DNA of 64,000 nt, from positions 6,002,951 to 6,066,950 of the forward strand of contig FN649751.1 of NCBI GenBank assembly GCA_000310025.1, in the 5' to 3' direction. This DNA is from Ectocarpus siliculosus. Taxonomy: Eukaryota > Sar > Phaeophyceae > Ectocarpales > Ectocarpaceae. The first letter of the stretch is position 1. The number at the start of each line of letters is the position of its first letter. The notes beneath the pieces are model-generated. The model saw only the letters and a list, made by a program, of their open reading frames with translations, was not told the origin of the DNA and searched no databases. Made by a program: the position numbers and the translations under genes. Positions 22,789 to 33,106 of this stretch are shown here, piece after piece.

Positions 22789-23503
22789 ATGCCTTACCCG
22801 TTAACAACCCCGTCTGTCTTATCCGCTTCGAATCAGGAGCTGGCGTCCTTACCGCTGTGGACGTCGACCCCAAACGGAGACTTCATCATCCGATCATTCG
22901 TCGCCAAAAATTTCGTGTCAGCAATGGCGTTCCTCAACGAGGTCGCGACCGTGGCGGAGGAGCAAGGTCATCACCCAGACCTCCACCTGACACAATACCG
23001 CAACGTCGAGATACGGCTGCAGACGCATTCGATGGGAGGTGAGGGGCACGAATGCTTTGGCGGCCAGCGTTGTCTGGGCCCTGTCGTATTCTTACGAAAC
23101 TCTTTGTTTTCCTGTTCGTTTCAGATATTCTGCGCCCCCCTGAGCGCGTCCACCCGACCTCGAGAGAGTGATGTACCAACAACATTTTGTGCCCCTTTAT
23201 GTTCGCGCTAGATGGGCTTGCCACATCGTCAAACTAGTGATCTTATTTACGCCCCAAGTGTCTTTTGGTTCTAGGTCAGCGCTCTCGTGGCTTATTCTCC
23301 CCACCCGCCTGGTCGTGCTCCTCGATATGTTTCGCCTGACTCGACAAAAAGGTGTGACCCAGAACGATATTGCGGAGGCCAGGCTGTTTGACCAACTGCC
23401 GGTGACCTATTCGCCCAAGTGGCAACGAGAGAACCTACCGGATTCGGCGACACCGCCGACACCAGCACCAAGCACTGCGCCTTCGTCTGCGGCACCTTCT
23501 TGA
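22789..23503 (+). CDS. Pterin-4a-carbinolamine dehydratase, two exons
   Basis: Dehydrates 4a-hydroxytetrahydropterin to recycle the tetrahydropterin cofactor of aromatic amino-acid hydroxylases. Exon 1 (22789-23038) ends in the middle of a Gly codon before GTGAGG; exon 2 (23352-23503) completes it. The product contains FVSAMAFLNEVATVAEEQ, the active-site EEQGHHPDLHL with paired His, the YRNVEIRLQTH strand with the third His, and GGVTQNDIAEARLFDQL; these cover almost the whole 100-residue fold in order. The C-terminus is a Pro/Ser/Ala tail (about 20 residues) not typical of the family. The ATG at 22789 (MPYPLTTPSVLSASNQ) is the simplest start, but an upstream in-frame Met at 22717 or a separate 5' exon cannot be excluded. 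Confidence 0.88.
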
Positions 23504-24526
23504 AGCGATCTTCTAAACATTTGTATTCCCCGTTGTTGCACATACCAGGAGTAACCATCGCAGAGGTCGTCATGTTGGGTAGTTGTTGATTTGGGCAGGC
23601 GTGGTGTTCATTCGTGTAGCTACTTTATTAAGTGAACAGTTGACCTTCGGGTGAAATCGGGGTCTGTGTTGGAGAAACGAACTTTGTATCTTGAGTAGAG
23701 AGGAGTTCACGGTAATGAAACAGAGGCAATTGATGGTTGCGTGCGAATTAAAGCTATTCGAATGTTTCTTGCTCCATCCAACGCCACGTGCGGTCTTGGT
23801 CGCCGATGTCCCAGCGTCAGCCTGATCGCGACAATGTCTTATTATCGTCACATAGTTGCAGCTCGCGACAGTGTGGGCGAGAAAGGCCGTCAAAAGTCCT
23901 GAGGTTCGGCTATGTGATCGGTAGTACTTTAGGCCTTGCCTTGAGACCTGCAACCTTCCTCGAAGAAATGGATTGGTTTATCTTGCGCCTGGCGGAACCG
24001 AGAATATTCGCGGAATAGGCATGCGAGCGACAGGCAGCACAACCGCCCCAGACTCGTGCAATGCGTGACATCTGCTTCTTGATAACCTTTGGAACATACT
24101 TCCTTTTGGTTTGATAGCCTATCGAAGTTCACTTGGAGAAGAAAGAACGAACGCCATATTGCAACATACATGGTGCACTGGGAGGCGGGCGAAACCTCAA
24201 AATTGTGGCGGCAGCAGTGCCATGACGTTGATCACCCAGCCGGCTTAGCTTTTGCCGCGGTGGGCCACACGACTTGCTGAGTAAATCACGCACTCTCGTC
24301 AGCACAGACCAGAATTTATGGAGTCCGTCGATTCTTGGGTACAGTTTATTTCGCCAACCCACGCACACGCGCGAAGCAGTAGTTTACTCCGGGTTGAACC
24401 TGTAATTCTACCCGTCTGCGCTACAAAGCATCAATGGGGCCACAACACCATCTTCGCCCGACTTGCCCCTAAAGGCTGCGAACAGAAATTTCAAACTCCT
24501 CACTCGCTTTGGTTGGTTTTGACCTA
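23504..24526. other. Intergenic between convergent genes
   Basis: Should hold the 3' UTRs of the dehydratase (+) and the Q-rich protein (-). ORFs here are without recognisable similarity. Confidence 0.4.
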
Positions 24527-26188
24527 CTACGCGGTCTCTGACGAGGCAGCACTAGAACCGTCTCCGCGCCAAACGGCGAAGACCTGGTGCACCAAGGTAG
24601 GCGTCAGCTTGAGAGAGTCAGCATAGTCCGCGATATCCCAACGGGAGAGGCCTTCTTCCAGGAGTTCTTCCTCCATCTCCATGAGGTGCGAAAAGCTTGA
24701 AGCAGTTGCCTCCCTCCGCTCAATCACGCGCATGGGCGACAGTTCGAACCCACCGTCTACGAGAACTTGGGCGACGTCTGGGATGCTCAGCCTGTCTCCT
24801 CCGGCTAAAACCTGCCGAACCCACGCTTCCTCCGCATCGGTCTCTATCTCGGTAAGGGCCTGCAACGCAGAACCTTTTCCAACAGATTGGGCGACCAGTG
24901 CTCTGTTTCGCCCAACTTGGAACGTTGTCGTCAGGATCTTGCCCAACAATAACGTGTCTGCTGCCCTGCTGGTGCTGGTTCCCTCCACAAAACTCGTGGG
25001 AGTTTCAACGGCTTGCCTACTTCTATCGCGAGGTGCCGGTGCTGCTACGCGGAAAGCCAGCTCCGTATAAGGGTTCTTGGCGAAGGCCCAAGCCCTCAGA
25101 TGCGCCCCCGGTGCGAGCCTGCGACCGAGCAAGGTGAGGGTTTCAGGGTTGAGGACGGTGACACCGGCTGCGCCCGTAGCGGGGCTCCCGGTGTTCTCGC
25201 TGTTTCCGCCGCCACTCGAAGAAAGAGGCCCCCCGATGTCCACGTAGTCGAACGTTTTTATCCCTAATGCGATTGTGCGGATCGAGTCGGCCAGTGTGGA
25301 ATACATGAAGTCAAGCTGGATGTGGCCGTCGGCGGCGATGCCGAGCTCGTTCGCGCAGCCCGATGTCACGGACCGCACGGCCTCAACGACCGAACTGTCA
25401 GGGTGCGCGAAGGTGACTTCGGAGCGCGTCGAAGACAGCTGGAGCAACAGCAACACGAGCCGCAGAGTCTCTTCGTGTTCGAGGCCGCCTCTCCCACCTC
25501 CAACGCCTCCTCCTCCGAGCAACAGCGCCCGGAAAGACTTGGGTGCACTGTCCGGACCGATATCCGTGACAGCAGTGTCTACCTGCGCAGCGCTCATGGA
25601 TGGCATAACTCCAGGAATCATTCGCTCGTCAAATTCTAGCCAAATCCATGCCTCTCTGACTAGCTTTCCGCAGTTTTCCGTTGTGAATGGGGCCACCCCA
25701 GGTCCCTCTGTGTCGCGGCCGTCTCGATCACTTGCTGTCAGCTTGGACGGTTTCTCTGGGGTCCCGGATGTTGGTTTTGAGCCAGCTTCTTCATGGATAC
25801 CGTTGGCACCATTCGATGGGGAATTGGCCAAGGATCTTCGGGCAAGCTCCGCTGCAGCCTCGTCGGAAGTTTTGCTCTCGGTGTGGTGCTGGTGCTGTTG
25901 TTGCTGATTCTGTTCTCCTTGTTCTCCTTGTTCTTCATGTTGTTGTCGGTTCTGCTCATCATGTTGTCGTTGTACTTGTGTGCCTTGCGGTTGCTGCTGC
26001 ACTTGAGGATGCCACGCCGTAAAAGATTTTGTTCCCGTCCCCCACGCCCGAAGCAATAGAGCCAAAAGAGACTCTTCGTCGCTGAGCAAAGTGAGGCGTT
26101 TGATTTCCGCTACATCCAATGCTTCCCGTGCAATGGCCTCTTCGAACCACGACTCCAAGCGGTCGATGTCCTCCGGAGTGTCAACCAT
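24527..26188 (-). CDS. Unrecognised 553-residue Gln-rich protein
   Basis: A single uninterrupted reading frame of 553 codons, far longer than chance would give here, starting MVDTPEDIDRLESWFEEAI. Residues about 75-115 are a Gln/Glu/His-rich tract. A middle part contains Gly-rich loops (LLLGGGGVGGG) and alternating hydrophobic strands, and the C-terminal 100 residues are acidic and helical (HLMEMEEELLEEGLSRWDI). The frame is open upstream of this Met for about 27 codons and contains RYLVRHHRTHCTDGV, so translation may begin in an upstream exon. I do not recognise a family and propose no function. Its intron-free body contrasts with the neighbours. Confidence 0.6.
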   Translation of the reverse strand: MVDTPEDIDRLESWFEEAIAREALDVAEIKRLTLLSDEESLLALLLRAWGTGTKSFTAWHPQVQQQPQGTQVQRQHDEQNRQQHEEQGEQGEQNQQQQHQHHTESKTSDEAAAELARRSLANSPSNGANGIHEEAGSKPTSGTPEKPSKLTASDRDGRDTEGPGVAPFTTENCGKLVREAWIWLEFDERMIPGVMPSMSAAQVDTAVTDIGPDSAPKSFRALLLGGGGVGGGRGGLEHEETLRLVLLLLQLSSTRSEVTFAHPDSSVVEAVRSVTSGCANELGIAADGHIQLDFMYSTLADSIRTIALGIKTFDYVDIGGPLSSSGGGNSENTGSPATGAAGVTVLNPETLTLLGRRLAPGAHLRAWAFAKNPYTELAFRVAAPAPRDRSRQAVETPTSFVEGTSTSRAADTLLLGKILTTTFQVGRNRALVAQSVGKGSALQALTEIETDAEEAWVRQVLAGGDRLSIPDVAQVLVDGGFELSPMRVIERREATASSFSHLMEMEEELLEEGLSRWDIADYADSLKLTPTLVHQVFAVWRGDGSSAASSETA

Positions 26189-27053
26189 GACGCCGTCCGT
26201 GCAGTGGGTCCGATGGTGACGGACAAGATACCTGTGACGGTGAAAACCATCCCCCCGGGGACGATTTGTAAGGTTTCAACAATGCAACGACTTCTCGAAA
26301 TGCGTTTGATGGGGTTCATCGAGCAACCGGTCTTCTTTTACATGGCTGCCACCCTCTTGGTTTGTGCGTGAAAGGAACACTGCTTTGAGAAAAGTTGGAG
26401 TTTCTTCTGTGAAAATCAGACGTCAGCGTTGCTTCCGATCTCAAGCTGCTCCTCAGTGCGCTGGGGCTGGTGTGCTCTGTTGGTTATAGTTGTTCTCTTA
26501 CCAGCCCATCGTAAGCAAACCCTCGAGCGAATCATTCCCGAGGTCGTCCGACTCTGATGCAATAATCCTCTTCGAGATGACGTTGGCCGCCTTCGAGTTC
26601 CAACCCATTCAGCGTATCACCACAATCGATCGCAGTGAAATGCGCAGCGCGGAGGGAAACACGACGATGTTATTGGTTACTCTTATGGCAGCGTGGAGCG
26701 CTCGAGGGCTGCAATGAACGACAGCTCGAGGACACGATGAACGACACAGTCGGAAGTCTCCACCTGTGGTAAAAGACACGTACACATCGTTGACTTATTC
26801 CAGAATGTTATGAACGAGGTTTTTCTCGGGCGCCTTCCATGCTTCTGCATGCCCGCGGAAAGGATGAATACCCAGCATCTACCGCCGTAGATTATTTGTA
26901 TGTGACTCATAGGAGAGCAAGAGTCGACCCAAGCAAAGTGTTCATAATGTGATCTAACGGGAGAGCTTCAAGATCTCTACACAAAAATACGCAACAAATC
27001 TTATGCCGAAGCGCGGGTGGTGCGAGCATAGGAGGGTAAAGATCGTCCCTCAC
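26189..27053. other. Region between the Q-rich protein and the glycosyltransferase exons; may hold the glycosyltransferase C-terminus
   Basis: A candidate minus-strand terminal exon at 26844-26795 reads AWKAPEKNLVHNILE then a stop after a good acceptor, but its phase does not match the last confident exon. The rest shows nothing recognisable. Confidence 0.3.
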
Positions 27054-30000
27054 CTGGGTCGGTAAGAAACACTCGAAGGTGTAGAAGTAGGTCATGACCT
27101 GACCGGCCGGGGGTCGGTGCACAAGCCCCTCTTTCGCCGTGTCCCAAGCAGCGTCGAGGGCGTTATCTGAGGAGAAGAAGGCCGAGACGATGGGGTAGTC
27201 CGGGCTCAACGTCCGAAGGGTTCAGTTTGAGAAAGGAAAAACTCAAATTGGCAAGGTCGACCGCGTTGAGGTTGGTGCCAGAAGGCGCTTCGTAAAAGAA
27301 TAATAGATTCGTAGCGGTTTCACGAAAGCCTCTAATTTCGCGATATAAGTACAGATGTGTCTCGAAATGGTGCGCTCTAAACGTTCTTCAACAAGGAGGA
27401 GATGCCTATTATTATTCCGATCAACTGCGCGTTTCTCAGTTGCTGCCTGCTGAGGTTTGCAAGTACCGTGCCTGTGTTGTGTCTCGTTCACCCGCGGCCT
27501 GAATGTCGAAAAGAAGGCCGCGAAATGAAAGAAACAACGTCTGGCGCGGCGTCGTAAGGCTAGACGTCGAACGCCGCCAATCATAAACTCATCGTCCTCC
27601 GACGGACAAGGCCGGTAAAACCTACGTGTGTAACGCGCAAAATGTTACTGTAGTCCGATGCCTTTCGGTCCTACAACACGATATTTGACGCAGGCTATGC
27701 AGTGCATGCAGTGGAGCAGCTTACTGTCAAGGTACAGGCGGCTGAGGAAGACCAAGCAGTCGATGCGGGCGCGGTCGTACTCGATGCATGATTTGTACAT
27801 CTTCTCCGCCTCCTCGCTGTCGCCGACGAAGTAGTGGTACCCGTACGAGAGCCAGCGCTTTGATCCCCACACGAGCTAAGACACACGACGAGCGAGTGTT
27901 CGTGTTGTGTGGTTTCGTGCAGCAAAGCGCGAGCGGGCACTTGAGGGCTCATTGGACAAATGAAGCGATCGTGGCGCACGTTTTGCATCAGAATGTGGTT
28001 CGCCTCCAAAGAATTTCTATCGGCGTTAAGGAACAAAATAGGCATGATTGGCATGCACACTGCAACACCGCTACTGCCTATGCTTCTGACGACGCGGTGG
28101 TCGCGTGTTGCCAGGATTTTGTTTGCAAGATTTTGGGGGTGTTTGGAGGGATGGTTCCGCAGAATAGATGCTGGCGACAGAAACCCAGTACGACCGCGAT
28201 TGTGTTCCTCGCACTATTATCTTCCCGGTATCATCACACGCAACAGCCCTCTCCTTCGACGCAACCATGCTCACGAACTCACCTCGGAATTCGGAATTTC
28301 CCCATGCAGATCAACAGCCTGGCGGAAGTAGGACATTCCGTCTGTGATGAAGGCCTGTAACTCCGGCGTTTTCTCATGTGTGCCTTTGCCCAAGAGAGAC
28401 TCAATGTACGCGAATTTCGTGATGCCTGTCCCGCAGAAACGTCAAAATACAGCAGATTACCGTGCGTTCGGGATTGGCTTGTGCCCCTTCAGGTAGAGGT
28501 CAATATGCGTTTCTGTTTTTGTCTTTTTCGAGGGTCGAGTTGCGATGCTTTCAGATGTTCAGGGTTTTCGCTGCGCTGCTGCCGACAACATGTGCGTCTC
28601 TCTTCGTCATCGGTCACGCTTTCGCCCAGCTCCACTCTGCTATCCGCGGCACTCCGAATTCCCTCGATCGAATCGACTGACGCCGCCATCATCGTGCAGT
28701 CTGTTCCCGTTTATATGTGCACATAATGCTGTACCGATCATTGGTACTAAGCCTGCATGGAACGGCAGCTGCATGTGGTGAAGTGGCTGATCTGATGCGA
28801 GAACTGGACACTGGTAGCTCAATAACTTGTCGTTCACTCACCAAGGTAGAAGAGCGTGTGGAGATCGGTCGGGTCGTCTTCATACTCCAGTTCAAGGAAC
28901 TCAAGGTCAAACTTGAAACGCTGACAAGGAACGCGCGTAAGGGTGAAGGTGACAGAATTAATGAGAACACACCCGGGGTTGTTTGTGAGTGCGTCCAAAC
29001 GGGGTAGGTATGCTTCATCTGTATGTCGTGCTTCGTGTTTTGCTGATGACCACGGAACGGGTGAAACGAAAATGATACTCCGACGGATGAGGGGACAACG
29101 CCGTCGCTCATGATATCAGCAAATGCATTGGAAGTTCTCGTTTGTTTGTAGAATGGCGTGCCGGTGACAGGTGTGAGGGTTTCTTGCCTACAACGTGAAT
29201 AGGTAGACAGCATCCAACACCTGAAAGCGTTGACCTACCTGGAAAATCTAGCCCCAAGCGAAATGCGCAAAACAACACTCCTGTAGCCTGAGCATGAATC
29301 ATCGCCAAAGTTCATCAATACTGGCACAACACGTCCTACTATTTTTCAACGCACCTGGAGCATTCTACGAAGGCTGAATACTGTTTCTTATGTTCAAACC
29401 TCGGGTCAAAGACCCACTGATGTTCTGAGTGAAGGGCGAGCGCAACTACTGGACATGGCCTACCTCGAAGCTCCGGCTGTGCATGTGAAGGTTTGCATTC
29501 CAGTTGGAGTCGCTCTCGACCACTCGCACCTCCCACCCGACGACTTTCGGTGGTAAATCGCCCACACCGGATGCAGAGGCATCCAGTACCTCATGGATCC
29601 TGATTGGATGATTGTTCGTCATGTTATGGAGTTGTTACTGCTGTGCGAATACAGATCCCGTGTATGCATACGGCCATTGAACACATGCATACAAGGTATT
29701 TGTGGTCTTCGATAGTAGCCAGGTGCACGGGGTGCGAGCGCTGCAACTGCGCTCAATACTTCACATACAACATATTGCTTGTCTAGGTAAGCGTTCTTAG
29801 GTGCGATGAACGGCGCCGGTAGGGTAAGCCCCGTTCGGCACGGGGAATGCTTTCCCCTGAAAGCTACACCGTTGCCGCAAGCAGCGAGGAAACCGCCGTT
29901 CGCTCACGTCGAGTGATGAACCCACCATACAGGGTCGATTTTCTACAAATACCTCGCTGAACATTTCGACAGTGTACGAAGTACTGGCTACACACGCCTC

Positions 30001-31735
30001 CCTGCACCTGCCTGTACTTAAATCGCAGGTTCTTGTCGAACCGATGCAGCCACCCCATGAGCCGGCTGGTGTGCCCGCTGTGATCCCAGACAAGGAACGG
30101 GAAAGATCCGTGAACAAAGTCAAGCTCAGATTTGTCGACGGTTGCCAAGTCTGGTCTCCAGTCCGCGTCCGCGACGATGATGTGAGACGTGTCGGGGAAG
30201 TTGTGCGCTGTCGAGCGAAGAACGGCGTTCCGTGCTTGGGCAAAGTCCATAAAGGTGAAGGTGAAGACGAACCTTGTGGGGGGAGGGAATACGAAGAAAA
30301 TGAAGGGATGATGATGGCCAAACGAACAAAGTAGCAGCGTTCTGAGTATGCAGACACGATATATATATATATATATATCTGTACGTGCGTTGTGTTTCGA
30401 GTAAAACTCTGTTTATCTGTAGGAATAGCCTTTGTCGTGCGAGCGGTCGTACCCCCAGACCGACTTGCACTAGCTAAATGCTCCACAACCGAGAGGACAC
30501 AACAGAAAACGAACGGTGGTTCCGGAGTGATCTCGTCTACAGTAGAGCCTTCCTTAGACCTGCATCGTCCAGTTTTCGAACCCTCTTGGTTGTGGAGAAA
30601 TTGAGCTATAAAAGTCGGTCTAACGGGGGCGGGCCGATATCTCATACAACTACAGTACGGATATTTGGGCAGGTATCTACATACATACATACGGAGTACA
30701 CAGTACGAGATTAGGTCAGGATGGTTCAAGTACAGCCTCGACTGCATGCGCAGGAGAAAATTAGGTGATCCCTCTTGACGAGGTCTCACGAACGTAGCAG
30801 CCTACCCGGTGGTGGGTGAATATTGAATACTACGACGACCCCGGGCCTGCTCCGCCGGATGACTGTAAAGAATGCTGTATGTAGACTGCAATCTACAGGA
30901 CGTCTCGTAAGCGGATGCGGGTGAATTGTGCATGATAAATAGTCTGCCGCACACTGTATAGTTGTGCCGACGCCTTCCGTCCGACGGAGTTAACCCTTAC
31001 TTGCAAGCACCCTACCCTCGTCCACGTTTGGTAAACACCACACTTTAAGAAGAGACATACTTCCACTGGTGAACGGTTTAATCTTCAAGGGACTCTGACT
31101 TTTGCGTGGAACGAGCAAGGGTATCCTCGACAGACTGACAGGTTTTGTATTCTCAAAGAACGACCGGTAGACCACAATTAATAAAATATCCTTTGCACTC
31201 TGTCGTGTGCATGTACCCCCGGGCGTATCACACACAACCGTCGCAGCAACGAGGAATGAGAAAGGAAGGGAACCAAGCAATACACTCAACTGCGAAGCAC
31301 CCCACATGACACAAACAACCCCTACCTCGCTGTCTTGTCACCAAGGACCTGTTGAATGACCATGTTCGTCGCGTCGCTCGTGCGATCATCCACTCCGATG
31401 ACGAAGCAATCGGCAACATCGAGCCACAGAGGCAAGTTCTCGCTGAGGCTGAATTCCTCGTCACGGACGATCATCAGAAGACACAAGGACACATCCCGCT
31501 GTTCGTCGCTATCATAGACCTCTCCCGTTGCCACGCCGCTGCTCTTGCTGAGGTCCCCAAGCACCACGGAGCCAGACCGCAACTCAGCGCCCGTTTGAAC
31601 TCGTACACCTGGATCTTCATTCTCCACGCTAGGAGAGACGTGGATGTCGTCACCCAGAACGAGCACCACTAGCCACCATAAGAGCAGTATGCATGTGCGA
31701 AAGTCAGGTGCCAGCCACGTACTACGAGACACCAT
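27054..31735 (-). CDS. GT2-type glycosyltransferase with N-terminal membrane anchor and TPR-like C-terminal part
   Basis: Exon 1 (31735-31326) encodes a short cytoplasmic start, a hydrophobic segment TCILLLWWLVVLVLGD (about residues 14-29; signal anchor) and then SLCLLMIVRDEEFSLSENL...VGVDD-like sequence, the typical opening of family-2 glycosyltransferases. Exon 2 (30272-30008) has DFAQARNAVLRS and IIVADADWRPD, the nucleotide-sugar/metal aspartate region. Exons 29599-29464 (IHEVLDASASG, NLHMHSRSFE), 28920-28842 (RFKFDLEFLELEYEDD), 28425-28283 and 27875-27725 (GYHYFVGDSEEAEKMYKSC) follow, the last ones resembling TPR helices. A further exon near 27204-27054 (DYPIVSAFFSSDNALDAAW) fits the style but its phase does not match directly, so a small exon is missing. 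Likely a type II Golgi enzyme; donor and acceptor sugars are unknown. Intron 1 contains a fragment of MITE family 1. Confidence 0.65.
30560..30660. mobile_element. MITE family 1, degenerate fragment (copy D)
   Basis: GGAGAAATTGAGCTATAAAA followed by GTCGGTCTAACGGGGG and a CTCATACAA stretch matches the right arm of the family (ATCGAGCTTTGAAAGTCGG...). The left arm is not recognisable. It lies in intron 1 of the glycosyltransferase gene. Confidence 0.5.
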
Positions 31736-32073
31736 GATTGCCTGTTGCTGTTGTGTGAAGAGTCGTGATGTCGTGACGGACCAAAGATCGCGTTGCGGGT
31801 AAAAACCAAAAAAAGGGGGGGAGGACAAACAAACAACCCCTGGCAACCCGTGGAGGCGTTTTTATTACAGAGTTTTGTTCACCCGTGTGCCAAGCATGAC
31901 CCTCCTTGTGTATGTCGTTGGTTGCATGCTACGGAGAAATAAGGGGTTCACACCAGTTGTGCAAGAAAGTAGACAGAGGTACACGGTAAAGAGTAACCTC
32001 CTGCAAAACAGTCGTCGATTTATGGCATGCTTTGGTTCGAGGTGTTTTCGCTACCAGAGAAACCACTAGTCTT

Positions 32074-32510
32074 ATGACACGTTTGGTGGATGGGTGCAGC
32101 TTGTGTATAGTCATGTAGCTCAGTCAAACTTGAGTGTGTTGTGCCCGCCGGGGGAGCGTCAACTTTGTGAGACCTCACCGAAAAATAAAGTTGTGTGCCG
32201 GGTGCACTTGGCTGGTTCATTCATTTCATGAAGAGGCTTTGGTTCATTCATTTCATGAAGAGGCTTTTGCGCCCGCGTGTCGTCGCGATCATCCAGTATG
32301 CATATCTTCCCCATCATTGTCCGGGGTGATGCCGGCGAATGAGAGAAATTAAATCATTCGTGAGCACGTCCGCACAGCAGGTGGTATGAATCAGCTGCTG
32401 TTTTACCTCGACACGGGAAAAGATGTGATGTTGTGAACGAGCCACACCGCTTCTGACAAAGGAATGAATGCGCTTACACACATGCTCCACCCATCCACCA
32501 AACGTGTCAT
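32074..32510. mobile_element. 437-bp terminal-inverted-repeat element (MITE-like), family 2
   Basis: Left end ATGACACGTTTGGTGGATGG and right end CCATCCACCAAACGTGTCAT are exact complements over more than 20 bp, and similarity continues inward to about 37 bp. No ORF inside. It contains a 27-bp tandem duplication (32214-32267). A partial match to the end (CACCCATCCACCAAACG) occurs near 39520. Confidence 0.75.
32214..32267. repeat. 27-bp tandem duplication
   Basis: GGTTCATTCATTTCATGAAG plus AGGCTTT occurs twice head to tail. Confidence 0.95.
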
Positions 32511-33106
32511 GTTTATTCATCTACCCTCTCAAGCAAGCAGAGGGTACCCCGAGCTACCACAACTGACGAAACATGATTGCGCACTCATTTTCTGTTATTT
32601 CTCTTTGTTCAACAAATTGCCTGGCGACGGGCAGTCAACACCACAAAGCAACCTAACACACACAACCGTTTCCGTCACGTCGCTCTCAAGCCGAGCCTGG
32701 ACGCCCAACGCGCAACAATCGCGAAAAAAAAAAATCTAAGAGGGGCAGCACCACCAAGAAACAGCGCGAGAAAATTGTACACAGTGTTCATTCAAGGCTG
32801 CTAGGTTGGCCTACGCTGAAAACGGCAAAGGGGGGGGGTGATCTTCCACCAAGGGAAGCCAATCCGTGTGTAACTGTAACTGTTACCTACCTAAAATGCT
32901 TGGTTGGGTACCTTGTTATTACCGGATGAACCTCTACACGATAAGAAGAGTAGTTTACACTAAATGAAACGAACACTTACCAGCTGGGTGGCCTTTCTCT
33001 TGTGTGACCCCGCCCGATGCGTCCGGAAAACCATACCGAAAGACGCTGCAACTCAAGTCCAGAATAAACGATACAAGCACTCAAACCACACCATCCAAAA
33101 TAGAGT

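Larger units (their letters stand above)
31736..33106. other. Intergenic between glycosyltransferase 5' end and LeuRS 3' end
   Basis: Both flanking genes are on the minus strand. Apart from an inverted-repeat element at 32074-32510 nothing recognisable is present. Confidence 0.5.

Noticed and set aside
25275..25907. 210-codon plus-strand ORF within the 553-codon gene
   Set aside because: Ser/Pro-rich antisense shadow of the longer minus-strand frame.
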